DNA of 64,000 nucleotides from Pseudomonas anatoliensis (GCF_017976235.1 NZ_JACVHC010000005.1:496001-560000), one strand, 5' to 3'; counted from the stretch's first letter, positions 44,753-53,097 are shown. Program-made: numbers and translations. Notes: generated by a model not told the origin, from the letters alone.

Positions 44753-45531
44753 AGCAGTTCCAGTTCCTTTGTCGGATTCGTTTTTGGCAATGTTGCCACG
44801 AAGGAGAACTTCTCCAGGAACTGCTGCGCGCGTGCGGTTTGCGGGTTCGTAAAGAAAATCTCGGGCGGTGTCTGTTCAAGGATGCGCCCGGCATCCATGA
44901 ACACGATGCGATCGGCCACCGCGCGAGCGAAGGCCATTTCATGGGTGACGATCAACAGGGTCATGCCTTCGCGGGCCAGCCCCTGAATCACTTGCAGGAC
45001 TTCCTTGACCATCTCCGGATCAAGAGCGGCGGTGACCTCGTCAAAGAGCATGACCCGTGGGTTCATGCACAACGAACGGACGATGGCGATGCGTTGCTGC
45101 TGGCCGCCGGAGAGCTGGCGCGCAAAAGCATCACGCTTGTCCACCAGGCCTACACGTTCGAGCAAGGCCTCGGCTTGCTGCTGCGCTTCGCGGCGCTGAC
45201 GCTTCTGCACCTTGAGCGGACCGAGCAGCAGATTGTCGAGCACGCTCATGTGCGGGAACAGGTGATAGCTCTGGAAAACCATGCCGATCTGCTGACGTAC
45301 TTCGCGCCAGTCGGTGGCCTTGTCCAGTAGCTCGCGCCCGGCAAATTTCAGGCTGCCGCTGTGCGCGCTTTCCAGACCGTTGAGGCAGCGCAGCAAGGTG
45401 CTTTTGCCGCAACCGCTGGGGCCGAGGATGACGATCACTTCGCCTGATTTCACTTGCAGGTCGATGCCGTTGAGCACCTGCTGCTCGCCGTAGAATTTGT
45501 TGAAACCCTGAAACTCGATCAATGCGCTCAT
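44749..45531 (-). CDS. Amino-acid ABC transporter ATPase
   Basis: ATPase of 260 residues, GlnQ/PEB1C type: Walker A GPSGCGKS, signature LSGGQQQRIAIVRSL, Walker B VMLFDEVTAALDPE. Overlaps the neighbouring genes by four bases on both sides (ATGA). Confidence 0.91.
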   Translation of the reverse strand: MSALIEFQGFNKFYGEQQVLNGIDLQVKSGEVIVILGPSGCGKSTLLRCLNGLESAHSGSLKFAGRELLDKATDWREVRQQIGMVFQSYHLFPHMSVLDNLLLGPLKVQKRQRREAQQQAEALLERVGLVDKRDAFARQLSGGQQQRIAIVRSLCMNPRVMLFDEVTAALDPEMVKEVLQVIQGLAREGMTLLIVTHEMAFARAVADRIVFMDAGRILEQTPPEIFFTNPQTARAQQFLEKFSFVATLPKTNPTKELELL

Positions 45532-46187
45532 GCTTGCGTCCAGCGCCGCTCCAGCACGCGCGAAGCGGCCGAGAGCGGGTAGCAGATGAAAAAGAAAAAC
45601 AGAAACAGCGCGCCGTAAATCAACACCGATTCGTAAGTGCGCTCGATGATTTGCTGGCCGACCTTGATCACATCGACCACACCGATCAGCACCGCCAGCG
45701 AGCTGGTCTTGATGATCCGCGTATAGACGTTGATGGTCGGCGGCGTCATGCGTTTCAGCGCTTGTGGTAGCAGCACGTAGCCGAACAGTTGCGGCGCGTT
45801 CAGGCCAATCGACAACCCCGCCTCACGCTGCCCGCGCGGCAACGAATGCAACGCGCCGCGCGCCACTTCACCGACTTCGCTGGCGCCCCACAGCGACAAC
45901 ACCAGCACCGCGCACCAGAAGCTCGGCAGGCTCAGCCCGAAGAAAATCGGCAGGCCGAAAAACAGCAGATACAGCCAGACCAGCACCGGGATCGCCCGGA
46001 ACAGCTCCAGATATACGCGCAGGATCGCGTTCAGCCACGTCACGTTGAGCGTGCGCAACACACCGTAAAGCACGCCGCCGACGGTGCTGATGGCGATGCT
46101 CAGGAACGAAATCGACAAGGTTTGCCCGGCGCCTTTTGCCAGTTGCGGCAACGACACCCAGAGCAGTTCAAGACCCGAACTGGCCAT
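45528..46187 (-). CDS. Amino-acid ABC transporter permease, second
   Basis: HisM-type permease of 219 residues with about five membrane segments and the EAA loop around GQREAGLSIGLNAPQLFGYVLLPQ. ATG 46187 follows AGGAGG inside the end of the first permease gene (20-base overlap). Confidence 0.9.
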   Translation of the reverse strand: MASSGLELLWVSLPQLAKGAGQTLSISFLSIAISTVGGVLYGVLRTLNVTWLNAILRVYLELFRAIPVLVWLYLLFFGLPIFFGLSLPSFWCAVLVLSLWGASEVGEVARGALHSLPRGQREAGLSIGLNAPQLFGYVLLPQALKRMTPPTINVYTRIIKTSSLAVLIGVVDVIKVGQQIIERTYESVLIYGALFLFFFFICYPLSAASRVLERRWTQA

Positions 46188-46833
46188 GCTGGAGCCTCCT
46201 TTCCAGACGGCTGAGCAGCAGCGACAGCGGCAAAAACAGCAGCACGCAGATGAGTGTCAGCACGGCGAGCATTTCGTAGGTTTTGTAATAGAGCGCGATG
46301 TAGCTCTTGGTGGTGTAGAGGATTTCCGGCACCGCCACCGCCGAGACCACGGTGGTTTCCTTGAGCAGAAAAATGAAATTGGCGAACAGCGACGGCAGGC
46401 TGAGGATTCCCGCTTGCGGCAGGATCACGTAGCGCAACAACTGACCATGAGACAGGCCGATGGAGCGCCCGGATTCCAGTTGCGCCTGCGGCACCGCGTC
46501 GACGCCCGCACGCAGCACTTCGGTGAGGTAAGCACCACCGAGGAACGTCATGGTGATGATCGCGGCGGTAAAGCCGGAGACCTTGATCCCCAATGCCGGC
46601 AAGGCGAAATAGACAAAGAACAGCTGGATGAGCAGCGGTGTATTGCGCGCCAGTTCCACATACAGGCCGACCGCGCGCTGCAAGTAAGGCGTACGAAATA
46701 CCAGAATCGTCGCGTTGAGCAGCGCTACCAGCAGCGAGGTGCAGATGGCGATCAAACCGACCTGCAGCGTCACGCCCACGGCTTTGAAAAACGCCGGCAG
46801 GGTGCTGAGGATAAAAGCGTAATCGAAGGTCAT
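46168..46833 (-). CDS. Amino-acid ABC transporter permease, first
   Basis: First gene of the operon, 221 residues, with membrane segments and the EAA loop AQLESGRSIGLSHGQLLRYV. A candidate sulfur-type AT-rich promoter is about 85-120 bases upstream. A 31-residue ORF at 47114 is divergent. Confidence 0.9.
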   Translation of the reverse strand: MTFDYAFILSTLPAFFKAVGVTLQVGLIAICTSLLVALLNATILVFRTPYLQRAVGLYVELARNTPLLIQLFFVYFALPALGIKVSGFTAAIITMTFLGGAYLTEVLRAGVDAVPQAQLESGRSIGLSHGQLLRYVILPQAGILSLPSLFANFIFLLKETTVVSAVAVPEILYTTKSYIALYYKTYEMLAVLTLICVLLFLPLSLLLSRLERRLQHGQFGS

Positions 46834-46916
46834 GAAACATCCTGTGCGCCGCTGGGTAAACGACGGTGGTGCAGTCCATGGGCAGCGGGTGACTGTCCGG
46901 CAGGAAGTGACTTTAT

Positions 46917-46951
46917 AGGTATAAAAACAAGAATTTAAATACCGTTAAAGC
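46917..46951 (-). promoter_or_regulatory. AT-rich promoter region before the amino-acid ABC operon
   Basis: On the minus strand, GCTTTAACGGTATTTAAATT followed by CTTGTTTTTATACC, upstream of the first permease. It resembles the other sulfur promoters in its TATTTAA and TTTTTATAC blocks but lacks a clear TATTCCT core. Confidence 0.35.
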
Positions 46952-47113
46952 ATATGGATATCACCCAAAAAACTATCCTGTGGGTTTGCCGGGAAGGAAT
47001 AAGAAGGCTATTTTCCTTTTCGCTGTAGGAGGGATCTTTTTTTACGAAAGCCCTCCAAGGACGAACAGCTTTTGGCCAGACTCCCCCGGCCGAACCATCA
47101 CAAGGAAGAGAAC

Positions 47114-47209
47114 ATGGCTGATTTAAAAGTGCCGCAGCGACTGGATCCACAGGACATTGTGAAGTTGTTGGTGGCGTTGCGTCGGGCGCTGAAGGCACAG
47201 GTAGCCTGA
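47114..47209 (+). CDS. 31-residue putative small protein
   Basis: ORF starting MADLKVPQRLDPQDIV and ending RALKAQVA, preceded by AGGAAG at a correct distance. It has a predicted amphipathic basic helix at its end. It is divergent from the amino-acid ABC operon and followed by a half REP and the metQ terminator. No function known. The in-frame codons use GC-ending thirds, which supports but does not prove translation. Confidence 0.4.
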   Translation: MADLKVPQRLDPQDIVKLLVALRRALKAQVA

Positions 47210-47220
47210 GTCACCGACAA

Positions 47221-47274
47221 GATCAAGAGATCGCATTCCCCCTGTAGGAGCTGCCGAAGGCTGCGATCTTTTGC
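47221..47274. repeat. Half REP element
   Basis: GATCAAGAGATCGCATTCCC followed by CTGTAGGAGCTGCCGAAGGC; only one full arm remains. Confidence 0.65.
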
Positions 47275-47291
47275 TTTTTTGAGCGCAAACA

Positions 47292-47329
47292 AAAAACGCC
47301 GATGACCATCGCTGGCCATCGGCGTTTTT
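47292..47329. terminator. Bidirectional intrinsic terminator after the orphan metQ
   Basis: AAAAACGCCGATG and CATCGGCGTTTTT form a perfect 13-base stem around a 12-base loop, with A and T tracts on the two sides. It lies 32 bases after the metQ stop on the minus strand and would also stop a plus-strand transcript from 47114. Confidence 0.85.
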
Positions 47330-47360
47330 ACACCTCGAAGGGGTTCACTCAAGCGTTAGA

Positions 47361-48158
47361 TCAGAACGCCGGCAATACCGCGCCGTTGTACTTTTTCTCA
47401 ATGAACGCTTTGACTTCCGGGCTGGTCAGGGCTTTGGCCAGTTTCTGGATCGCGTCGCTGTTCTTGTTGTCCTCACGGGCCACCAGGAAGTTCACGTACG
47501 GCGAATCAGCGCCTTCGATCACCAAAGCATCTTTATTCGGGTTCAAACCTGCTTCCAGCGCGTAGTTGGTGTTGATCATATCCAGATCAACTTCCTTCAG
47601 AACGCGCGGCAGCAAAGCCGATTCCAGTTCCTTGAACTTGAAGTTGTGCGGGTTCTTGGCGATGTCTTTCGGAGTCGCCAACGCGTTTTTCGGATCTTTC
47701 AATTCGATCAGGCCAGCCTTCTGCAACAGGATCAGCGCGCGGCCGCTGTTGCTGCCTTCGTTCGGGATGGCGATGGTTGCGCCGTCCGGCAGTTCGGCCA
47801 GGGTTTTGTATTTGCTCGAGTAACCACCGAACGGTTCAACGTGCACGCCTTGCACGGTCACCAGGTACTTGGATTTGTCATCCTTGTACTTGCCCTGGTT
47901 GAAGCTGTTCAGGTACGGCAGGGTCTGGAAGTAGTTGGCATCCAGACGCTTCTCACCAACCTGTACGTTCGGCTGTACGTAGTCGGTGAAGACTTTGATT
48001 TCCAGATCCACGCCTTCTTTGGCGAGGGTCGGTTTGATCAGCTCAAGAATTTCAGCGTGCGGGACCGGGGTCGCCGCGACGACCAGTTTCTCGCCGGCCT
48101 GGGCCAGGGAAGCCGTCAGAGCAGCCGCCAATGCGGTAAACAACAGAACCTTTTTCAT
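47361..48158 (-). CDS. metQ: MetQ-family binding protein, orphan
   Basis: Periplasmic binding protein of the NLPA/MetQ family, 265 residues, signal peptide ending near LAQA/GEKLVV (residue 21). Core features are VFTDYVQPNVQVGEKRLDANYFQTLPYL and AIPNEGSNSGRALILL. No metN/metI copy is adjacent, so it must use another importer, maybe metNI at 30686-32441. A sigma-54-type activator gene is upstream and a strong terminator follows. It differs clearly from the copy at 29874. Confidence 0.88.
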   Translation of the reverse strand: MKKVLLFTALAAALTASLAQAGEKLVVAATPVPHAEILELIKPTLAKEGVDLEIKVFTDYVQPNVQVGEKRLDANYFQTLPYLNSFNQGKYKDDKSKYLVTVQGVHVEPFGGYSSKYKTLAELPDGATIAIPNEGSNSGRALILLQKAGLIELKDPKNALATPKDIAKNPHNFKFKELESALLPRVLKEVDLDMINTNYALEAGLNPNKDALVIEGADSPYVNFLVAREDNKNSDAIQKLAKALTSPEVKAFIEKKYNGAVLPAF

Positions 48159-48243
48159 GCAGTGTCCTTATCGAAAATCACGGTCGCTCATGGCGACGGC
48201 TATTAATACGTGTGCCAGTGAAGTGCTATCGCTGGCGTGAAGC

Positions 48244-48290
48244 GGACAATACCGGGATTTTTTATTCCCGGACAATAACGTTTATTCAGC
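48244..48290 (-). promoter_or_regulatory. Hairpin and direct repeats upstream of orphan metQ
   Basis: Direct repeats GGACAATA (48244-48251 and 48270-48277) flank an inverted repeat CCGGGA/TCCCGG (48252-48257 and 48266-48271). Spacing of 26 bases is about 2.5 helical turns. A protein-binding role in metQ control is possible. Confidence 0.4.
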
Positions 48291-48328
48291 TCTATATTCC
48301 ATTTGGTTTGCACCCACGGATTAGACAT

Positions 48329-48421
48329 GTGGGAGCTGCGGCACGCTGCGATCTTTTGATTTTCAATGGTTTAAATAAAGCCAAGATCAAAAGATCGCAG
48401 CGTGCCGCAGCTCCTACAGGA
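48329..48421. repeat. REP hairpin, CGGCACGCTGCGATC variant
   Basis: GGAGCTGCGGCACGCTGCGA and TCGCAGCGTGCCGCAGCTCC are perfect inverted arms. The base change CACG in both arms shows compensation. The stop codon of the sigma-54 activator-like gene falls inside its last ten bases. Confidence 0.85.
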
Positions 48422-49334
48422 GGCCGGCGTTTCTCAGGAGTTGCCTGAGCGCGGCTTGGTCAGTCGAGGAGCCGGAAGCGAGGATTTGGGTGATCTGGGT
48501 TTCGATCTGCGTCAGTGGCGCTGGCAGGTTCAGGTGCTCCGGGAGAATTTCATCACCGGTGCTCACCAGCAAGGCAAAGTGAATGACGTTTTCCAGTTCG
48601 CGGGTGTTGCCTGGCCAGCTGTGTTGTTCAAGCACATGGTGCGCCGCTTCGCTGATCAACGGCACCGGCAGACCCAGCCGTTGGCTGTAGATGCCGAGGA
48701 AATATTCGGCCAGCGACAGAATGTCGCCGATCCGCGCGCGCAAGGCTGGCAATTCCAGATGGCCTTCGCTGAGATAGTGGTAGAGCCGCTCGTGGAATTT
48801 ACCGGCGTCCACCGCTTGCGCCAGGTCGATGCTGGTCGCCGCGACCAGGCGAACATCCACCGGGCTCGGTTGATGCGCGCCAACACGGGTGACCTCGTGG
48901 TTCTCCAGAGCAGAGAGCAATTTGATCTGGATCGGCAGCGGCAGATCGCCGATTTCATCCAGATACAAGGTGCCGCCATTGGCCGAACCGAACCATCCCG
49001 CGCGACTGCTGGCCGAGCCGGTGTAGCTGCCAGCTGCGTAGCCGAACAGCTCGGCATCGGCGTAGGTCGGGCTGATCGCGCCGCAATTGACCGAGACGAA
49101 CAGACCGCTGCGATCACTGGCGCGGTGGATGTGCCGCGCGAGCAGTTCCTTACCGGTACCGGTTTCGCCACGGATCAGCACTGAGATTGATCGTGGCGCT
49201 AACTGCTCAAGCTCTTCACGCAACTGACGCGAGCGCGGATCGACGAACACCAGTGCTTTGGCGCGAATGCTTAAGGGGCTTTTTTCCGCATCGGGAAAGG
49301 TCAGCAGCGGCTGACCGAAAGTTTCGAAACTCAT
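48414..49334 (-). CDS. Sigma-54 activator-like protein (SfnR-like), ends in a REP
   Basis: AAA+ domain of a sigma-54-dependent activator, 306 residues. Walker A is GETGTGKE at 56-63 and Walker B GGTLYLDE at 120-127. The sigma-54 contact loop, normally GAFTGA, reads GSYTGS at 102-107. The C-terminus stops at ALRQLLRNAGLL with a TAG inside a REP element; the expected Fis-type helix-turn-helix of SfnR relatives is absent. The product may be a truncated or DNA-binding-free regulator, or the family form may be short. It is 55 bases after the hydrolase gene. Confidence 0.75.
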   Translation of the reverse strand: MSFETFGQPLLTFPDAEKSPLSIRAKALVFVDPRSRQLREELEQLAPRSISVLIRGETGTGKELLARHIHRASDRSGLFVSVNCGAISPTYADAELFGYAAGSYTGSASSRAGWFGSANGGTLYLDEIGDLPLPIQIKLLSALENHEVTRVGAHQPSPVDVRLVAATSIDLAQAVDAGKFHERLYHYLSEGHLELPALRARIGDILSLAEYFLGIYSQRLGLPVPLISEAAHHVLEQHSWPGNTRELENVIHFALLVSTGDEILPEHLNLPAPLTQIETQITQILASGSSTDQAALRQLLRNAGLL

Positions 49335-49389
49335 GGCAGACTCCCGCCCACAACCGCCGGCAGACGGGGGCGTTTAAAGAAATAGAAAA

Positions 49390-49971
49390 TCAGGCGCGAC
49401 GTCGGGCGTGGTGTTCCATACGGTTTTGCAGGCGATAGAGGTAGGCAAAACCCTGCTCCCAACGCTGATGTCCGGACTTCACATTGATATGCCCGGCACC
49501 GGCAAGAATCCCCGCCTCGGCACCCCAGTTGCGTGCCAGCTCCAGAGCTCGCGGCGCACTGACGGCGGCGTCGTTGTCGGAGCTGACGACCTGGCTCGGG
49601 AACGCCAGCAGATCGCTGGGAATCGGCGCGAAATTGCGCAGCGCCGGCGCGCACGCGGGACGCTCGACATCCGCAGGCGCAACCAGCAAGGCACCGCGCA
49701 CCTGACGCAGGTAGTGCACGGGGGCAGTCGCCGCCCAATGAGCCACGGTGATGCAACCAAGGCTGTGCGCGATGAGGATCACCGGCGCGCTGTCGGCAGC
49801 AATCGCCTCGGCCAGCGCCGCGACCCAGTCTTCACGGCGCGGGGTCAGCCAATCGGCCTGCTCCACCCGCGCGCTGTTTGGCAGGCTGTTCTGCCAGTGG
49901 GTTTGCCAATGATCTTCTGGCGATCCTTGCCAGCCCGGCACAATCAGGTAGCGAATAGATTCGTTGCGCAT
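49390..49971 (-). CDS. RBBP9/YdeN-family alpha/beta hydrolase
   Basis: Small serine-hydrolase-fold protein of 193 residues. The start YLIVPGWQGSPEDHWQTHWQ and the nucleophile elbow AHSLGCITV (Ser about residue 70) are typical; the late GHINVKSG supplies the His. The substrate is unknown. It heads a likely operon with the sigma-54 activator-like gene, and a TATTCCTTAA-type site lies 50-87 bases upstream. Confidence 0.85.
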   Translation of the reverse strand: MRNESIRYLIVPGWQGSPEDHWQTHWQNSLPNSARVEQADWLTPRREDWVAALAEAIAADSAPVILIAHSLGCITVAHWAATAPVHYLRQVRGALLVAPADVERPACAPALRNFAPIPSDLLAFPSQVVSSDNDAAVSAPRALELARNWGAEAGILAGAGHINVKSGHQRWEQGFAYLYRLQNRMEHHARRRA

Positions 49972-50020
49972 GGGGGAGCTCTCCTGCGTGTCTGTTCCTT
50001 ACCGAGTATAGGGATGGGAT

Positions 50021-50058
50021 TTATATTCGTTAAGGAATAAGAAGCTATTTATTAAGAC
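50021..50058 (-). promoter_or_regulatory. Candidate sulfur-control site before the hydrolase operon
   Basis: On the minus strand: TCTTAATAAATAGCTTCTTA then TTCCTTAACGAATATAA. TATTC-GTTAAG-GAATA is an inverted repeat. It matches the TATTCCTnAA block of the sfnB, tcyJ and sbp regions. Confidence 0.45.
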
Positions 50059-50081
50059 TCAAAAAGAATATGTAGTGTTCT

Positions 50082-50168
50082 GTGTAGGAGCTGCCGCAGG
50101 CTGCGATCCTTTGATCTTGATCTTTAAAGCAGAATCAAAAGATCGCAGCCTTCGGCAGCTCCTACAGG
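50082..50168. repeat. REP hairpin, GATCGCAGCC/CGGCAGCTCC family
   Basis: GTAGGAGCTGCCGCAGGCTG and AAGATCGCAGCCTTCGGCAG in inverted orientation, upstream of the hydrolase operon. Confidence 0.85.
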
Positions 50169-50196
50169 GGATTGGGTGCTGGATAAAATCGGGCAT

Positions 50197-50232
50197 AAAA
50201 AAAGGGCCGCACCCTGCCAAGGAGACGGCCCC
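50197..50232 (-). terminator. Intrinsic terminator of a short minus-strand transcript
   Basis: On the minus strand, GGGCCG...CGGCCC stem with T7 tail. Upstream on the same strand (about 50320-50240) lies only a short reading frame (M-T-L-L-P-S-P-L-R-F-I) after GAGGGACAC, and an unstarted frame ending AEIYLKRGDLATR. The transcript could be a leader, a small RNA or a small mRNA. Confidence 0.6.
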
Positions 50233-50359
50233 GGAAAATCGTAAATGCTGTTAACGCGTAGCCAGATCACCGCGCTTTAGATAAATCTCAGCGGAGATGG
50301 CAGGAGCGTCATGATGTGTCCCTCATGTAAACATTTCGCGCGAATTTGGTTTCGGTTCG

Positions 50360-50701
50360 ATGAATTTTGAAATCGACGGGCACGCTGACCCAGCCGACCT
50401 AGACTACATCAGCCTGCTTGGCCGCCACGTGCACCCGCAAGTACCGCGGGCGAACACGCAGAAGCTGACTACACTAAAAATTGCGCTATGGATTCATCGA
50501 TGAGGAACGCGAGAAATTCTGGCGTTTGCATTTTTCGTACATCACACCGCACTGCTGAAACTAGCAACTGTACTTATTTCATACCACACCTTGTACAGTA
50601 CGAAATCGATTCTCGATGCCGTCCGCTTGGCGCCCTTTGAGGCCAGCAAACACTCCGTATTCACCAGCCGCGCCACAGCAGCGTTATCACCTGGGAAGTG
50701 A
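50360..50701 (+). pseudogene. Decayed N-terminal part of a membrane-bound cyclase/sensor protein
   Basis: Three consecutive frames give one plausible protein: frame 1 from ATG 50360 (start MNFEIDGHADPADLDYI, through LLGRHVHPQVPRAN), frame 2 from about 50490 (GFIDEEREKFWRLHFSYI), and frame 3 from 50552 (LLKLATVLISYHTLYSTKSI then LDAVRLAP), with stops in each. The pattern of acidic start, HFS motif and then a hydrophobic segment is like N-terminal membrane domains of Pseudomonas GGDEF or adenylate cyclase proteins. At least two frameshifts; no catalytic domain follows. The rest of 50233-50918 is otherwise empty apart from the repeat at 50809. Confidence 0.55.
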
Positions 50702-50808
50702 TCTGGGGAGATTCATGGTCTGGCTGCGGCAGTATGGTGAGTCACGAGGGCGGGGATTTTGAGTGCTTCGCCATTTCGGCTGGATTGAAGTTGCCTGAGC
50801 TATAGCTA

Positions 50809-50897
50809 TCGCTGGCAAGCCAGCTCCCACAGGGGGCGATGTCGCTCACAAATATTATGGACGACACAAAAACCTGTGGGAGCTGGCTTGCCAGCGA
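50809..50897. repeat. REP hairpin, GCTGGCAAGCCAGCTCCCACA family
   Basis: TCGCTGGCAAGCCAGCTCCC and GGGAGCTGGCTTGCCAGCGA are perfect inverted arms around a 40-base centre; same family as 29753. Confidence 0.88.
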
Positions 50898-50918
50898 AGA
50901 GGCCCTTGAATTCAGCGG

Positions 50919-51992
50919 TCAGGCCCGGGCTGTACGCACTTCTTCACTCACCACTTCATCCCGCCGCACAAACCGGTTCGCCCGCCCGAACGTGCCAAAA
51001 TCATTAAACCGCACGCCCATCTCCCGCATCACCTCATGCGCCACCGGCACGGTCATCTGGCGAATGTAAAACGGCTCCTTCACCACAAAATGATGAATGC
51101 CGTGGCTGCTGCCGAAGTTGAAGCAGAACGCCTGCAACGGCCACAGCCACCAAGGGTTCAACACCTGACATTGCTGCATCACATTGCCCGGCTCGACATC
51201 CCCGTAGTAATGCATGTTCGAACTGATGAAGTGCAGGCAGAACGTGCGCAACACGTTCGGGCCAATGATCACCACGGCAGCGATATCGATCACCTGCATC
51301 ACTGATAGCGTGGTCGCCGACCAATCAATCGGCGTGCCCAACAGATAGGCGATGCCATTGGCAGTATGAAAGCCGAGAAACACATACCACGCGCCCCAAT
51401 GCAGCAGCGCCAGCGGCGCGTAGACCTTGAAGACACGTTTCAGAATGCTCCACTTATGCGCCCAGGTCGGCGCCCGCAACAAGCGGATGAAGGCCGACAT
51501 CATGTTGTCGCCGACCATCAGCAGACGCGCAAAACCCCACGGTTCGCCGTTGGTGATTGCGCGTTCTTCCATGTCGGTTTCAGTGCCCGAAACCTTGTGG
51601 TGATTGAGGTGCAAATGCCGGCGAATCCACGGATTGATCGTGCTCGGTCGTGCCAGCCATACCAGACCCATCATCAGGTTATGCGGCACGCGTTGCTTGC
51701 GGAAATACATGCTGTGGATCAGGTCGTGCTCCAGCTCATGGGTCAACGACGCGAAAAACGCGTTGAGCAGCAGGCACACCCACCAGGCCATATGGCCAGT
51801 GACGTACAACGCCGCCGAACCGATCATCCCGGCCAGGGCAAATGCCAGAATCCCCGCACCCAGCGCATCCTGATGCTTGAGAATCGGGTAGCGCTCACGC
51901 AATTCCATGCCTTTGGCCAGCACCACTTGGCGAATATGCGCTGATCGCTGCGCCGCATTGTGTCGCTGGGGGCTTGCAGAAGTACCGTCCAT
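50919..51992 (-). CDS. Fatty-acid desaturase (membrane di-iron)
   Basis: Membrane di-iron oxygenase of 357 residues. The three histidine boxes are HELEHD at 85-90, HLHLNHH at 126-132 and HGIHH near 293-297, with paired membrane segments about 45-80 and 190-250. Substrate may be a fatty acyl or hydrocarbon chain; the exact position of oxidation is unknown. The start is ATG 51992; the frame is open further but overlaps the AraC gene. The regulator is divergent, 100 bases away. Confidence 0.87.
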   Translation of the reverse strand: MDGTSASPQRHNAAQRSAHIRQVVLAKGMELRERYPILKHQDALGAGILAFALAGMIGSAALYVTGHMAWWVCLLLNAFFASLTHELEHDLIHSMYFRKQRVPHNLMMGLVWLARPSTINPWIRRHLHLNHHKVSGTETDMEERAITNGEPWGFARLLMVGDNMMSAFIRLLRAPTWAHKWSILKRVFKVYAPLALLHWGAWYVFLGFHTANGIAYLLGTPIDWSATTLSVMQVIDIAAVVIIGPNVLRTFCLHFISSNMHYYGDVEPGNVMQQCQVLNPWWLWPLQAFCFNFGSSHGIHHFVVKEPFYIRQMTVPVAHEVMREMGVRFNDFGTFGRANRFVRRDEVVSEEVRTARA

Positions 51993-52092
51993 GCTTCCAT
52001 CCTCGGGTTTAAGATGTGCGTATCTTGCGTTGTGATGTATGCAATGACGGTAGCCGAGAACGCCAACCTGTTGACCGGAAGCGCCAATCAGC

Positions 52093-53097
52093 ATGAAGGA
52101 ACCGACCTCCCTCGCCAGTTGGACCCGTGCCCTGCGCAAGCAACTCGACGCGCTGGGGCTGGACAGTACTGACCTGTGCCAACAGGCCGGGCTCGATCCG
52201 CAACTGATGGACGACCCCAACGCCCGCTATCCCCTGTCCGCCACCACGCGCCTGTGGCAGCTATCCGTGCAGGCCAGCGGCGATCCGGCGATTGGTTTGC
52301 GCGTGTCGCGGTTCGTCAGCCCGACCACGTTCCACGCGCTCGGATACGCGCTGGTGGCCAGTGGCAGTTTGCGCGAAGTGTTCGAGCGTATCGTGCGCTA
52401 TCACCCGGTGGTCAGCGATGCACTGGAGCTGGATCTGAGCCGCAGCGAGGACCGCTATCTGTTCCGTCTGAAAATTCCCGCAGGCAATCCAGCGCCAGCC
52501 TTCGAAGCCATCGATGCCTTCGCTGCGATCTACGTGCGCACCTGCCGCAATCGCCTCGGCCGTGATTACGCACCGCTGGCCGTTTATCTGCGGCGCCCGG
52601 AACCGCTCGATGTCCATCAATGGCACAAGGTCTTCCGCGCCCCGGTGTATTTCGCCTCGGTCGAAGATCGCCTGGAGTTCGCCCTCAACGACTTCGACAG
52701 CCACCTCGACGACGCCAACCCCGAACTGGCGGAACACAACGAGGCCGTGCTCAAGCGCACCATGGCCCAGCTCAAACCGCTGACCTGGGAGCGCAAAGTT
52801 CGCGACGCCATTGAGGAGCAACTACCGGAAGGCGAGCCCAGCGCCGAACGCATTGCCCAGGCTTTACATTTGAGTTTGCGTAGCCTGCAACGGCACTTGG
52901 CTGACGAAGGCTGCCGCTTCGACACGCTGCTCAACGAAAGCCGCGAAAACCTCGCGCTGCTGCACCTGCGTGATCCGCAGTGCTCATTGAGTGAAGTCAG
53001 CTATCTACTGGGATTTGCCGACACCAGCAGCTTCAGCCGCGCGTTCAAACGCTGGACGGGGCTGACACCGGGGCAGTTTCGGGATCAGTTGCGTTGA
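52093..53097 (+). CDS. AraC-family transcriptional regulator
   Basis: A 334-residue regulator: an N-terminal effector-binding domain of the AraC_binding_2/OruR-like type (to about 225) and a C-terminal double helix-turn-helix (ERIAQALHLSLRSLQRHLADEG and SEVSYLLGFADTSSFSRAFKRWTG). It is divergent from the desaturase gene, so it probably regulates it in response to a lipid or related ligand. Confidence 0.9.
   Translation: MKEPTSLASWTRALRKQLDALGLDSTDLCQQAGLDPQLMDDPNARYPLSATTRLWQLSVQASGDPAIGLRVSRFVSPTTFHALGYALVASGSLREVFERIVRYHPVVSDALELDLSRSEDRYLFRLKIPAGNPAPAFEAIDAFAAIYVRTCRNRLGRDYAPLAVYLRRPEPLDVHQWHKVFRAPVYFASVEDRLEFALNDFDSHLDDANPELAEHNEAVLKRTMAQLKPLTWERKVRDAIEEQLPEGEPSAERIAQALHLSLRSLQRHLADEGCRFDTLLNESRENLALLHLRDPQCSLSEVSYLLGFADTSSFSRAFKRWTGLTPGQFRDQLR

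Noticed and set aside
50240..50330. Amino-acid-responsive leader peptide (attenuator) upstream of the hydrolase operon
   Set aside because: The 11-codon frame has no run of one control codon, and a REP and a separate promoter-like site lie between it and the hydrolase gene.
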